DNA of 64,000 nt from Brachybacterium kimchii (GCF_023373525.1 NZ_CP097218.1:868001-932000); one strand, 5' to 3'; shown: positions 1 to 7,474, counted from the stretch's first letter. Made by a program: numbers and translations. The notes: a model not told the origin generated them from the sequence alone.

Positions 1-32
1 TAGCCCTTGTTGTAGACCTTCACGATCGCCAC
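1..32 (-). CDS. 5' end of an unidentified gene, cut by the window edge
   Basis: Only the first ten codons (VAIVKVYNKG) lie in the window. The GTG start at 32 follows an AAGGAGG ribosome-binding site at 41-47 with 8-base spacing. The element-type promoter at 83-110 points at it. Nothing can be said about function. Confidence 0.4.
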   Translation of the reverse strand, partial: MAIVKVYNKG

Positions 33-82
33 GGCCACCACCTCCTTCGTCTGCCGGGTGCGGGCGCATCTGTCACGTGAGC

Positions 83-110
83 AGTGGGCGCATCGGTGCC
101 GTCGCGGGCC
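83..110 (-). promoter_or_regulatory. GTCCCG-N14-CGCCCACT type promoter (variant GGCCCG)
   Basis: On the minus strand GGCCCG is followed after 14 bases by CGCCCACT, pointing at the partial gene at 1-32 about 50 bases downstream. One mismatch to GTCCCG. Confidence 0.55.
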
Positions 111-193
111 GCCTCGGTGCGGGGGCTGCCCCAGAGGCCTTCTCGGCGTATGGGCCGCCCGGGCCGTCGTGCACCCTCGAGTAGGCGGGATCG

Positions 194-284
194 TGGCGGA
201 GGGGACGGGGATCGAACCCGCACGCCCCGAAGGGCACTCGGCTTTCAAGGCCGCGGCCGCCGCCATCCCTCGGCTGGCCCCTCC
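194..284 (-). tRNA. tRNA-Ser (TGA)
   Basis: Class II cloverleaf with long variable arm, T-loop TTCGATC, anticodon TGA in loop TTGAAAG, acceptor GGAGGGG/CCCCTCC. One of only two tRNAs here with an encoded CCA end. Confidence 0.93.
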
Positions 285-313
285 TGATGCACCAGGCCCG
301 CGGGGCGGTGCAG

Positions 314-385
314 TGCCGGCGGCAGGACTCGAACCCGCATCGTCCCGATTAGAAGTCGGGCGCCTGTCCTTTCGGCCACGCCGGC
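314..385 (-). tRNA. tRNA-Arg (TCT)
   Basis: Acceptor GCCGGCG/CGCCGGC, anticodon loop CTTCTAA, T-loop TTCGAGT. CCA not encoded. Confidence 0.92.
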
Positions 386-388
386 AAG

Positions 389-460
389 GCGCCCCCGACC
401 GAGACTCGAACCTGAGACCCGCCGATGCGGATGCTCTGGCCGAGTGAGCGGTGGAGGCGC
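389..460 (-). pseudogene. Degenerate tRNA-like gene, anticodon unclear
   Basis: Acceptor GCGCCTC/GGGGCGC, D-arm and T-arm (TTCGAGT) are normal, but the anticodon arm folds with only a 4-6 base loop (CCGC-ATCG-GCGG). No standard 7-base loop with U33 can be drawn. CGG or another anticodon may have been lost by deletion. Confidence 0.5.
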
Positions 461-462
461 AG

Positions 463-533
463 CTCCCCGTCGAGGAATCGAACCTCGCTTGCCGGAACCA
501 AAATCCGGCGTCCTGCCAATAGACGAACGGGGA
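463..533 (-). tRNA. tRNA-Gln (TTG)
   Basis: Acceptor TCCCCGT/ACGGGGA, anticodon loop TTTTGGT, T-loop TTCGATT. Confidence 0.92.
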
Positions 534-766
534 TCAGGAGGGTTCGCGGTCGACTCGTGTACGGGGCACCCGTCCACCGGCACACCCCTGTGCATGAACA
601 CGCACAAGAGAACGAGAACCGCCCGCCGCGGCGCGCACAGCATGCCCACCGTGAAGGCCACCGTCATCGCCGCCGCAGCAATCGCCCTTCATCATGCACT
701 GCACGTCACCGACCAGGTGATCGTCGAACTGATCGTGCAATGGCTCGGGATCGGACGCTGAGCCCG

Positions 767-842
767 TGGTCGCTCCGGCGGGGCTCGAACCCGCGGCCAG
801 CCCCTTATGAGGGGGATGCTCTACCTGCTGAGCTACGGAGCA
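767..842 (-). tRNA. tRNA-Met (CAT), elongator-like (or Ile2)
   Basis: Anticodon loop CTCATAA, T-loop TTCGAGC, CCA encoded. Acceptor TGCTCCG/CGGAGCG. The CAT anticodon could also be a lysidine-modified isoleucine tRNA; sequence alone does not decide. Confidence 0.88.
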
Positions 843-881
843 ATGGCCGGCTGCTGGCGCTTCGCGCTCGACAGCGGCTTG

Positions 882-963
882 TGCCCGCCCCGGGGATCGA
901 ACCCGGATGCCTCGCGGCACCGAGGTTTGAGCTCGGCGCGTCTACCAGTTCCGCCAGGCGGGC
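882..963 (-). tRNA. tRNA-Leu (CAA)
   Basis: Class II, acceptor GCCCGCC/GGCGGGC, A73, anticodon loop CTCAAAC, long variable arm. Confidence 0.92.
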
Positions 964-1005
964 AATGTCCTCAACCTGTCTCTATCTCGAGAGGCAGGCC
1001 AAGGA

Positions 1006-1809
1006 CTACAGGGGAGGGTAATCAGGCTTCAGAGTCGGGGCCGGACGTATCCAGTAGCTCGCCCGTCGTCGGATCCCACACGGCTCGGGAACCTCGGGCG
1101 AGCTGCTCCGCCTTCCAGTACGACTTCCCGGCCCCGGGATTGCCGAAGACGATGGGCCTGAGACTGTCCATGGTCCTTTCGAGCGCCCGCACCTGCTGGT
1201 GCCGGCATCGTCTCGGCTCTCGCTTGATGCCGCCCGGACTGCCCGCTGCATCTCGCCGAAGCGGCGACGGGACCTGGAGGCGTGCGCCATCACATGCCAC
1301 TCGTCGAACATCGGGGCACCTGGACCGGAGTCCTTCCGGCCCTCCGCCTGCTCCCGGAGAGTCCCCCGCTGCTCACGCAGGGCCTCCCGAGCTTCATCGG
1401 GGCCCATGATCTTGGAGCGAACCGACGTCTGCATGAGCGCTCGCGTGAGGGCCAGTCGACGTTCTTCATCTCGAGCCTGGCCGGAGGCCACCCGGGCTGC
1501 TCGCTGAATCGCTTCGAACCAGGACGTGAAAGCTTCACGGCCGCCCGACAGGTGGTGTACCTCGTCCAGCTTGATGACGATGCGAGGATCGCCCGGCGTG
1601 ACGAAGTACCGACGCGACTCCTCGATCTTCCAGGCTGACCCTTGCGGATCGAGCTCGATGACCGGGGCCGCCCCGAGGGCGATGCGGGACTCGTTGCGCT
1701 CGCGCATCTCCTTGAGCTCGGCGACGAAGCGCAGCGCCTCGGTGTACTTGACGCCCTCATGGCGACCCATGATCGCCCGGGCGAGCTTCTTGTCCGACGT
1801 CGACGGCAT
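1006..1809 (-). CDS. Unknown plasmid-type protein, possibly frame-shifted into an ATPase tail
   Basis: ATG at 1809 follows TAGGAACGCC. The first ~70 residues contain ARAIMGRHEGVKYTEALRF, an N-terminal pattern I associate with actinobacterial plasmid and phage proteins. The middle (EESRRYFVTPGDPRIVIKLD, FDEWHVMAHA) looks genuinely coding. The last ~60 codons are low-complexity Ser/Arg/Pro, while an overlapping frame there encodes a clear P-loop (next entry). Either the two genes overlap, or one gene is frame-shifted near 1180-1230. An element-type promoter lies at 1969-1996. Function unknown. Confidence 0.6.
   Translation of the reverse strand: MPSTSDKKLARAIMGRHEGVKYTEALRFVAELKEMRERNESRIALGAAPVIELDPQGSAWKIEESRRYFVTPGDPRIVIKLDEVHHLSGGREAFTSWFEAIQRAARVASGQARDEERRLALTRALMQTSVRSKIMGPDEAREALREQRGTLREQAEGRKDSGPGAPMFDEWHVMAHASRSRRRFGEMQRAVRAASSESRDDAGTSRCGRSKGPWTVSGPSSSAIPGPGSRTGRRSSSPEVPEPCGIRRRASYWIRPAPTLKPDYPPL
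1022..1171 (-). CDS. Short P-loop peptide overlapping the end of the previous gene
   Basis: ATG at 1171 follows GAAAGGACC. The 49-aa product contains a textbook Walker A motif, GNPGAGKS, at residues ~9-16, followed by YWKAEQLARGSRAVWDP. No Walker B or further ATPase body follows before the stop, so on its own it cannot be a complete ATPase. It overlaps the 3' end of the 1006-1809 gene in another frame. It is probably the true C-terminus of that gene after a frameshift, or a remnant of a larger ATPase. Confidence 0.45.
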   Translation of the reverse strand: MDSLRPIVFGNPGAGKSYWKAEQLARGSRAVWDPTTGELLDTSGPDSEA

Positions 1810-1968
1810 GGCGTTCCTACTTCCTGGCGGTCGTCCCGTGCCCGAATCCGCCGAAGCTGGATACGGATCCTGCAGGTCGAGCGCACCCCGTGGGCCTTGT
1901 CCTCGTTGCTCGCGCCGCACGGGGGAGAGAGCTCGGAGAGCGGCAGGCTCGACTGCCGTCTCCACCGT

Positions 1969-1996
1969 AGTGGGCGGGGATCGGATCCCACAGGAC
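1969..1996 (-). promoter_or_regulatory. GTCCTG-N14-CGCCCACT promoter
   Basis: Exact 14-base spacing on the minus strand, 160 bases upstream of the ATG at 1809. Confidence 0.7.
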
Positions 1997-2011
1997 GGGA
2001 CGCTGCCTCGG

Positions 2012-2530
2012 CTACCGTGCCTTCTCGGGGAGAGCAACGCCGGCGAGGTCGACCTCGACACCGAGCTCGGTGATCTCCGCGGCCTCGCACTGGAACTGGC
2101 CCTCCTCGCCCACACCCCTGGGGGAGTCCACCGGCTTCCTCGCGGGGCGGATGTTCTCCCAGGAGAGACGTTGCGGGTCCTGCACGAGGACGAGACGGTA
2201 CGGCGCGGTCTGAGTGACGTTCCAGACGACGTAGAGCCACGAGGAATCCCCGGCGGCTTGGAACGTGTACAGCTCCCGCTCCATGACCTTGATGGGGCCC
2301 GACGATCCGCGTCCCTTCACTTCGATCAGCCGCACGTGCCCGTTCGACGCCGAGACGAGGTCGGCGCTGGGCACCCGTGGAGATTCCACTCCCAGCTTCT
2401 CGAGCTCTGCGGATAGGCGAGGGTCGCGCCCAAGGCTGACGTCCACGACGCTCGCGCCGCGAGAATGTTCGTAGGCGGTGACCACAGCCATCGCCCCATC
2501 ACCTACGGCCTGCCTGCGGAACCGGTCCAT
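2012..2530 (-). CDS. DUF3883-like (restriction-endonuclease-fold) protein
   Basis: 172 aa from the ATG at 2530 (an internal ATG at 2491, MAVVTAYEHSRG, is also possible). The core reads PSADLVSASNGHVRLIEVKG, then GPIKVMERELYTFQAAGDSSW, then WLYVVWNV. This D...E-x-K layout followed by a conserved ELYTFQAA helix fits the DUF3883/NERD-like nuclease fold found in defence genes. Asp and the Glu-x-Lys pair are present, so activity is plausible. It sits between tRNAs and has no promoter of the element's own type directly upstream. The family assignment is from motif memory, not a search. Confidence 0.65.
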   Translation of the reverse strand: MDRFRRQAVGDGAMAVVTAYEHSRGASVVDVSLGRDPRLSAELEKLGVESPRVPSADLVSASNGHVRLIEVKGRGSSGPIKVMERELYTFQAAGDSSWLYVVWNVTQTAPYRLVLVQDPQRLSWENIRPARKPVDSPRGVGEEGQFQCEAAEITELGVEVDLAGVALPEKAR

Positions 2531-2559
2531 GGGCGGAGCATAGCCGCAGGGGCGTCTCG

Positions 2560-2632
2560 TGGCGGGGGAGGGATTCGAACCCTCGGTCTCCAGGTTATGG
2601 GCCTGGCGAGATACCGGCTTCTCCACCCCGCG
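2560..2632 (-). tRNA. tRNA-Met (CAT), initiator-like
   Basis: Starts CGCGGGGTGGAG as initiator tRNAs do. Position 1 (C) does not pair with position 72 (C), the initiator hallmark. Anticodon loop CCCATAA on a CCAGG/CCTGG stem, which has AGG/CCT rather than the usual three G-C pairs. Confidence 0.85.
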
Positions 2633-2634
2633 AG

Positions 2635-2708
2635 TGCACGCACCTGGACTTGAACCAGGGGCCTCCGTCTTATCAGGACGACGCTCTGACCTGCTGAGCT
2701 ATGCGTGC
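2635..2708 (-). tRNA. tRNA-Ile (GAT)
   Basis: Acceptor GCACGCA/TGCGTGC, anticodon loop CTGATAA, T-loop TTCAAGT. Only 2 bases from the initiator-like tRNA. Confidence 0.92.
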
Positions 2709-2733
2709 AAGGGCCGACAGAATGCCGACCTCG

Positions 2734-2806
2734 AGCGGATGACGGGGTTCGAACCCGCCGCCTCCTGGTTGGAAGCCAGGCGTCCCTCCACTGGGACCTC
2801 ATCCGC
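2734..2806 (-). tRNA. tRNA-Gly (TCC)
   Basis: Acceptor GCGGATG/CATCCGC, anticodon loop CTTCCAA, T-loop TTCGAAC. Confidence 0.92.
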
Positions 2807-2873
2807 GTAGGCGGGATTGGCGAGCATGACCTCGCGGGCTCCCGCCGGGCCCCTATCCCCATCCCAAGGGAAG

Positions 2874-2960
2874 CGGAGGGCGAGGGGATCGAACCCCCGC
2901 GGGACTCCCGCCCCGGCTGCCGCTTTCGAAACGGACGCATTACCGCTCTGCCAGCCCTCC
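2874..2960 (-). tRNA. tRNA-Ser (CGA)
   Basis: Class II with long variable arm, acceptor GGAGGGC/GCCCTCC, loop TTCGAAA. Confidence 0.9.
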
Positions 2961-2991
2961 ATCACGCGTTCGCGGCACGCGCGGGCCGTCG

Positions 2992-3064
2992 TCGGGATAG
3001 CAGGGCTCGAACCTGCGGCCTCCCGCTCCCAGGGCGGGCGCTCTACCACCTGAGCTACATCCCG
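2992..3064 (-). tRNA. tRNA-Pro (TGG)
   Basis: Acceptor CGGGATG/TATCCCG, anticodon loop CCTGGGA, T-loop TTCGAGC. Confidence 0.92.
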
Positions 3065-3232
3065 TGGTGCTCGGGCCGGGGATTCTCCGGCACCCGGACA
3101 CGCCTGCAGGCCCGCGTCCGGGGAGCAGATGCTCCCGAGCCTCCCTCGAGCCCGCGGCTCACCGACGCGACGGCCGACTTGGCGGACTTCCCGCGATGCG
3201 GGACGGCCCTGCCGAAGACGATCGAGGGAGAG

Positions 3233-3305
3233 TGGACCCAGCCGGGATCGAACCGGCGACCTTCTCGATGCCATCGAGACGCGCTACCGACTGCGCCATG
3301 GGCCC
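3233..3305 (-). tRNA. tRNA-Ala (GGC)
   Basis: Acceptor GGGCCCA/TGGGTCC, anticodon loop ATGGCAT, T-loop TTCGATC. The G3-U70 pair expected by AlaRS is present. Confidence 0.9.
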
Positions 3306-3443
3306 TCCACCTGAGGTTCTGGCCGTCCGGATCGGCTCGGGGAGTCCGATGGGGCCATGGCCCCGATGCGCGTACCCCTCAGGCACGGCCGCGCTCGGTC
3401 CCCTCATCGCCACGGCGAGGTCGCCGCGCGAAGTCTGTGGTCA

Positions 3444-3779
3444 TCACCCGTCTGCCATCTCGAGGACCCTGTCAGCCTCAGGCGAGGGCTCCGACGACGC
3501 GTGCACGAGAACAACGCCCTGTGCCCGCTTCCTGGCGCCGCTGAGCGCTGAGGCGGCGGATGGGGAGCTTGTGGCGAGCACCTGCACCTCTGCGACCATC
3601 TTCATGCCGGCCGCGACGTCCTCGCCCGACACGTCATCTCCGATGGCCGAGAGAGCGTCTCGGAGGGCAGAGATGGTCGGTTCGACGAGCTCACTGAAGT
3701 GGACATCGACGACCAGCACGGGGGTCCGGTCATCCTGCAGAGCGGTGGTGAAGTGCTTCTCGACTGCGTTGCGGTTCAT
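3444..3779 (-). CDS. Unknown 111-aa protein inside the tRNA array
   Basis: ATG at 3779, preceded by AGAGGTCGCC. No recognised domain. The first half (VEKHFTTALQDDRTPVLVVD) looks like an alpha/beta segment and the remainder is Ala/Ser/Val rich (AEVQVLATSSPSAASALS). A near-copy of the promoter box (CGCCCACC) lies 12 bases upstream of the start but no matching upstream half is seen. It probably shares the array transcript. Confidence 0.6.
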   Translation of the reverse strand: MNRNAVEKHFTTALQDDRTPVLVVDVHFSELVEPTISALRDALSAIGDDVSGEDVAAGMKMVAEVQVLATSSPSAASALSGARKRAQGVVLVHASSEPSPEADRVLEMADG

Positions 3780-3804
3780 GGCGACCTCTCATGGTGGGCG
3801 TGCG

Positions 3805-3876
3805 TCGTCGCGGGTGGTGTTGAACCACCGGCCTCTCCCGCGTCGAGGGAGCGCTCTACCGCTGAGCTACGCGACG
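3805..3876 (-). tRNA. tRNA-Val (GAC) with unusual C33
   Basis: Acceptor CGTCGCG/CGCGACG, stem CTCCC/GGGAG, loop TCGACGC. Position 33, almost always U, is C. Confidence 0.8.
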
Positions 3877-4032
3877 TGGTGGAGCGCCCCGGACTCGACT
3901 CCGAGGTACCGGCCCTCCGACGGCGCCCGGACTTCGCGACCATCGCTGGCGACGACGGCCCCTGGAGTACCGCACGAGAGACCCAGTCCGGAGCCACCCG
4001 AACTATGCCCTCGTGACGTCTCTCGCCCCGAG

Positions 4033-4104
4033 CTCCCCTGGGAGGGATCGAACCTCCGACCATCCGCTTAACAGGCGGGCGCTCTGCCACTGAGCTACAA
4101 GGGA
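4033..4104 (-). tRNA. tRNA-Asn (GTT)
   Basis: Acceptor TCCCTTG/CAGGGGA, G73, anticodon loop CTGTTAA. Confidence 0.92.
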
Positions 4105-4131
4105 TCACATCTCCTCTGCTGAGAGGAGTCG

Positions 4132-4204
4132 TCGGGATGACAGGGATCGAACCTGCGACCTCACGGCCCCCAGCCGTGCGCGCTCCCTACTGCGCCACAT
4201 CCCG
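4132..4204 (-). tRNA. tRNA-Pro (GGG)
   Basis: Acceptor CGGGATG/CATCCCG, loop CTGGGGG. Body almost identical to the Pro(CGG) gene at 7475-7547, implying duplication. Confidence 0.92.
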
Positions 4205-4310
4205 TGGAACGGAGCCCGAGCACCACCCCGGGCCCCGCAATGATCGACTGGTCGAGACCCGGGTGCGCCGATCGGACAGCCCGGCGTAGCGGTCAACCCT
4301 GGACCGCTCG

Positions 4311-4392
4311 CGGAAGGTGCGGGGATCGAACCCACGAGCCCCGAAGGGCTACGGCTTAGCAAGCCGCTGCATTACCGCTCTGCCAACCTTCC
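4311..4392 (-). tRNA. tRNA-Ser (GCT)
   Basis: Class II, acceptor GGAAGGT/ACCTTCC, loop TTGCTAA, variable arm with CTTCGGG turn. Confidence 0.92.
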
Positions 4393-4396
4393 TGAG

Positions 4397-4468
4397 AGCT
4401 TCGAGCGGGGGTCGAACCCGCGGCCTCCGTCGTACCAAGACGGTGCGCTGCCACTGCGCCATCGAAGC
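4397..4468 (-). tRNA. tRNA-Thr (GGT)
   Basis: Acceptor GCTTCGA/TCGAAGC, loop TTGGTAC, T-loop TTCGACC. Confidence 0.9.
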
Positions 4469-4677
4469 GTGAACTGCCCGGCGCCCAGGCTCTCGGTGTT
4501 ATTCGGCCGGAGTCTGCCTGATCCGCGATGTTGCTGTCCTATGTACTTGCACCAGCAGGCGCACCACCGGCGTCTTGGCAGGCGCACCACCCACACGCGG
4601 ACAACGTCCTACCTCAGCGGTCACGTTGGAGCAGAGGCGACGGAGAACGGCGCTGCGCCGTATCGCCCCTCGCTCCG

Positions 4678-4764
4678 TGCCTGCCGCCGGGATCGAACCG
4701 GCACGACCCTCACGGGCCACACGGCCCTCAACCGTGCGCGTCTACCTGATTCCGCCAGGCAGGC
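4678..4764 (-). tRNA. tRNA-Leu (GAG)
   Basis: Class II, acceptor GCCTGCC/GGCAGGC, A73, loop TTGAGGG, long variable arm. Confidence 0.92.
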
Positions 4765-4795
4765 CAGTGCCGGCACATGGACGTGCGCGGCATCG

Positions 4796-4867
4796 AGGTG
4801 ACGACGGGATTCGAACCCGCATGAACTGACTTTGCAGGCCAGCGCCTCGCCTTTCGGCCACATCACC
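4796..4867 (-). tRNA. tRNA-Cys (GCA)
   Basis: Acceptor GGTGATG/CGTCACC, U73, anticodon loop CTGCAAA. Confidence 0.92.
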
Positions 4868-5067
4868 ATGACGGGGCGGGCCTCGCGATGACCCGTACAC
4901 CCGGAAGCCCTCGCACTCGTGGCGGCTGCATACCCTCGACGTGGGACGGTGGACGGTGCATCGCCCGGCCTATTCCCGCGTCGATCGGTCGGCTGGAGTC
5001 AGGATGCCGAATCCTGCCGACTGTTCAGACCGGCCGTCGGCGCCGAAAGCGAGAGCGACTCGCTTCG

Positions 5068-5141
5068 TACTCGCGGAGGGATTCGAACCCCCAACCTTCC
5101 GGACCTGAACCGGACGCCTCTGCCAATTGGGCTACGCGAGC
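5068..5141 (-). tRNA. Class I tRNA with Leu anticodon (CAG)
   Basis: Stem TCCGG/CCGGA with loop TTCAGGT gives anticodon CAG, but the variable loop is only ~5 bases, whereas bacterial tRNA-Leu has a long variable arm. The charging identity is therefore uncertain. Confidence 0.75.
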
Positions 5142-5142
5142 G

Positions 5143-5227
5143 CGGAAGACGTGGGAGTCGAACCCACCGAGGGCTCTCGCCCCGCACCCCGATTCCAGCG
5201 GGGCTCCTGACCGATCGGATGCCTTCC
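5143..5227 (-). tRNA. tRNA-Ser (GGA)
   Basis: Class II, acceptor GGAAGGC/GTCTTCC, loop CTGGAAT. One base from the preceding tRNA. Confidence 0.9.
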
Positions 5228-5230
5228 AAT

Positions 5231-5532
5231 GCGTGCTCGGGTCGCCGGGCTTGAACCGGCAACCACGGGTCTCCCCGCCGCTCTCCCACGGCCCATGAAG
5301 GGGCTTCCGGCTGATCGGGCCGGTTCCCCTCCCGGACATCTGAGGCGTATCTCCGAGCTTCGCGCCCCGCCGGGCGCAGGCACTGCCGTGCCCCGTCCCC
5401 GGGTGCGATCCCGGGAAGATTGAGTGCGGGCGGGAACCATCCCCGAGGACCCGAATCGAACGGGTCGCCCGCAGCGGGGAGATCAGCACAGCCGGTGAAG
5501 CGCCGGAGTTGAACCGGCCTTGATCTCCCAAG
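5231..5532 (-). pseudogene. Cluster of at least three broken tRNA-like pieces
   Basis: This 300-base stretch has no protein gene. It holds three T-arms on the minus strand: GCCGG-TTCAAGC-CCGGC near 5240-5260, ACCCG-TTCGATT-CGGGT near 5450-5470, and GCCGG-TTCAACT-CCGGC near 5503-5520. None has a matching anticodon arm and acceptor at normal distance. Next to the first two, anticodon-like hairpins are collapsed to 3-4 base loops. GCTCGG at ~5355 could pair with CCGAGC at ~5231, but that makes a 125-base molecule. Confidence 0.5.
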
Positions 5533-5606
5533 AGCCTCGGACCGGAGTCGAACCGGTGACCTTCCCATTACGAGTGGGGTGCTCTGGCCGGCTGAGCTAC
5601 CGAGGC
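5533..5606 (-). tRNA. tRNA-Thr (CGT)
   Basis: Acceptor GCCTCGG/CCGAGGC, loop CTCGTAA, T-loop TTCGACT. Confidence 0.92.
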
Positions 5607-5738
5607 AGAGGCGAACGCGGTTCCCCCGAGCCGGCAGTCCGTCCGGCATCGTGAGGTGCGGGGGATCGGCTTCGGGCCTCCCGCCGGAGACCCTCGACAT
5701 CGCCAAGCCGAGATCGTGTGCGACAGGTCCGAGTCGGA

Positions 5739-6326
5739 TCATCGCGAGCTCATGAGGGACTGCTGGACTTCGGGCAGGACCAGCCCGGCGTCGAGGTCGC
5801 CATGGAACAGTTCGACGCCGAACGCCGCGACGTACGGGGCGCTGAGGTGTCTGTACGCCTCGGGGGCCATGTGGTCACGGACGCCGTGGATCGGGTGCGC
5901 GTAGATCATGCCCACCTCCTCGCCGCCCTGACAGGACGCGAGGACCCCGAAGACGCCCACAGCCCGCTCGAGCTCAGGGTGGCCGATGTGGATGTTCCTG
6001 ACGTGTGCTGACCAGGTCTCGTCGTAGCGCTCGTTCGCGCCCGGGGCCAGCGTGTCGTCGTACTGCGCCCTGACCTTCCGGTCGATATTGGCGTCCGCCA
6101 CGATCATCGCCTCGAAGATGCGGTCCGGGATCTGCAGGGTCCCCCGCAGTGGCGCGTACGCGATGGCCGAGTAGTCATCGAGCCCGTCGCCGCCCAGGCA
6201 GTCCTCGTCGTAGGCCGCCGGAGGTTCCGTCATGGCTGTCCGGAGGCCGACGTCGGACACGCAGTCCGACCAGTAGTCGCTGATGTACGACTCCGCCAGC
6301 TCGGGCTTGCTCTTGGTGTCGACCAT
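5739..6326 (-). CDS. Unknown 195-aa acidic protein inside the tRNA array
   Basis: ATG at 6326 follows GAGGAGACGAGACC, a good ribosome-binding site. The product is acidic, with no signal peptide or transmembrane segment and no domain I recognise. A His-rich stretch (IYAHPIHGVRDHMAPEAYRH) and an LELFHGDLDAGLVLP-like C-terminus are visible. A CGCCCACT box at 6374-6381 lies 48 bases upstream, with a poor -35 partner. It lies in the middle of the tRNA array and may have its own promoter. Confidence 0.7.
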   Translation of the reverse strand: MVDTKSKPELAESYISDYWSDCVSDVGLRTAMTEPPAAYDEDCLGGDGLDDYSAIAYAPLRGTLQIPDRIFEAMIVADANIDRKVRAQYDDTLAPGANERYDETWSAHVRNIHIGHPELERAVGVFGVLASCQGGEEVGMIYAHPIHGVRDHMAPEAYRHLSAPYVAAFGVELFHGDLDAGLVLPEVQQSLMSSR

Positions 6327-6373
6327 TGGTCTCGTCTCCTCGCGTTGACGATCATCTCCCGTGCACCAACTTC

Positions 6374-6381
6374 AGTGGGCG
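6374..6381 (-). promoter_or_regulatory. CGCCCACT box without a clear GTCCCG partner
   Basis: 48 bases upstream of the 6326 start. At the expected spacing the upstream hexamer is CGTCTG, a weak match. Confidence 0.4.
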
Positions 6382-6395
6382 GCGGGAGAACGCAG

Positions 6396-6469
6396 CAGAC
6401 GCGACAGGATTCGAACCTGTGACCGGCGGTTTTGGAGACCGCTGCTCTGGCCATCTGAGCTACGCGCCT
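6396..6469 (-). tRNA. tRNA-Trp (CCA)
   Basis: Acceptor AGGCGCG/CGCGTCT, G73, anticodon loop CTCCAAA. Confidence 0.93.
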
Positions 6470-6541
6470 ATGGGGGGCCGATTCCCGCACGGTGAGCGGG
6501 CGGGGCTGCGAGTGACGGCTCGGCCTGGACCGTCCCCTGAG

Positions 6542-6614
6542 AGCCCTCGGCCGGGATCGAACCGGCACCCTGCCGTTTACAAGACGGCTGCGCTACCGAT
6601 TGCGCCACCAGGGC
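6542..6614 (-). tRNA. tRNA-Thr (TGT)
   Basis: Acceptor GCCCTGG/CGAGGGC (one weak pair), loop CTTGTAA, T-loop TTCGATC. Confidence 0.9.
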
Positions 6615-6618
6615 AAGG

Positions 6619-6691
6619 CTGGGCGGGCAGGAATCGAACCTGCGGTGGCGCGGGTCAGGGCCGCGCTGGCCTGCCAACAGACCACCGCCCA
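6619..6691 (-). tRNA. tRNA-Gln (CTG) with unusual C33
   Basis: Acceptor TGGGCGG/CCGCCCA, 6-bp stem GCGCGG/CCGCGC, loop CCCTGAC. The U33 position is C, as in the Val(GAC) gene. Confidence 0.78.
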
Positions 6692-6702
6692 TCGGTGCTG
6701 CG

Positions 6703-6774
6703 TGCCTCGGCCAGGAGTCGAACCTGGACCTTCCGCTTAGGAGGCGGCTGCACGCTCCGTCGTGCTGCCGAGGC
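6703..6774 (-). tRNA. tRNA-Arg (CCT)
   Basis: Acceptor GCCTCGG/CCGAGGC, loop CTCCTAA, T-loop TTCGACT. Confidence 0.9.
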
Positions 6775-6951
6775 GTTGCCCGCGACGAGTCGCGCCTGGG
6801 CGGGTGGGGCGATGCGGCCCGGCTACGTCGCGCGCGTCCCCGCGTCTCGCATGTGCCAACGAGAGGGGACGTCGCGACCGACACCGGTATTCGGGGGGGC
6901 ATCCTTCAAGCCCTGAAAGGAGTGGGCCGGTCCTCCATCGCATCACCTCAG

Positions 6952-7024
6952 CGACCACGACCGGTTTCGATCCGGCTACCTCCACCGTGACAGGGTGGCG
7001 CTCTCCCGAGTGAGCTACGCGGCC
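6952..7024 (-). tRNA. tRNA-Asp (GTC)
   Basis: Acceptor GGCCGCG/CGTGGTC, G73, loop CTGTCAC. T-loop is ATCGAAA rather than TTCGAAA. Confidence 0.85.
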
Positions 7025-7036
7025 ATACACATCGTT

Positions 7037-7110
7037 CAGGGCTGGGGATCGAACCCCAAGGTCACCGTCCTGGCGCCCGCTGTTGCGATGCTTCTCCTGT
7101 GCCGATCTCA
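7037..7110 (-). pseudogene. Degenerate tRNA-like piece
   Basis: T-arm TGGGG-TTCGATC-CCCAG is intact. The anticodon arm retains only the 3' strand (GACGGTG) and no 5' acceptor pairs with the 3' end. Probably a deleted or recombined tRNA. Confidence 0.45.
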
Positions 7111-7131
7111 GGCCCACGGTCTCGGGGCTTG

Positions 7132-7222
7132 GGCAGCGGCGGGAGTCGAACCCGCCTCCCGGAGCGCCGGGATTCCGCATGTACCCACGCGGACGGTTGG
7201 CATCCGCCTACGCACTGCGCCC
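7132..7222 (-). pseudogene. Degenerate class II tRNA-like piece
   Basis: T-arm GCGGG-TTCGACT-CCCGC and a long variable arm (TCCCGG...CCGGGA) are present, but the anticodon hairpin is CCGCGTG-GGTA-CATGCGG with a 4-base loop and the acceptor strands pair badly. Its anticodon arm resembles that of the piece at 7846-7935. Confidence 0.45.
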
Positions 7223-7252
7223 GATCCGTGCGTAAGACACGGGGGACGCCGA

Positions 7253-7328
7253 GGGTGTCCGACGGGGATCGAACCCGCGACCGCCCGGATCACAACCGGG
7301 GACTCTGCCGACTGAGCTACGAACACCA
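7253..7328 (-). tRNA. tRNA-His (GTG)
   Basis: Acceptor GTGTTCG/CGGACAC with C73 and the diagnostic extra G at -1, anticodon loop TTGTGAT. Confidence 0.93.
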
Positions 7329-7474
7329 TGCCGGTCCGCCCCTGGAAGGACGGACCGAATCTACGACCATGGTGACGCGCAGGCCCCGCGCGCCCGTGTT
7401 GCCGTCCATCCCACGCGAGGGCGACATCTGCCTGGGCCACGGAAGCCCGGATGACCCGTTCCAGCGGGCCAACG

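Noticed and set aside
642-761. Small plus-strand frame (MPTVKATVIAAAAIALHHALHV...) between two tRNAs
   Set aside because: No ribosome-binding site, sits in a short gap of the minus-strand tRNA array; may be chance.
5231-5355. Possible selenocysteine-type tRNA (TCA in CTTCATG loop) with a long arm
   Set aside because: Would need a 125-base molecule with poor D-arm and acceptor; no SelA/SelB genes seen.
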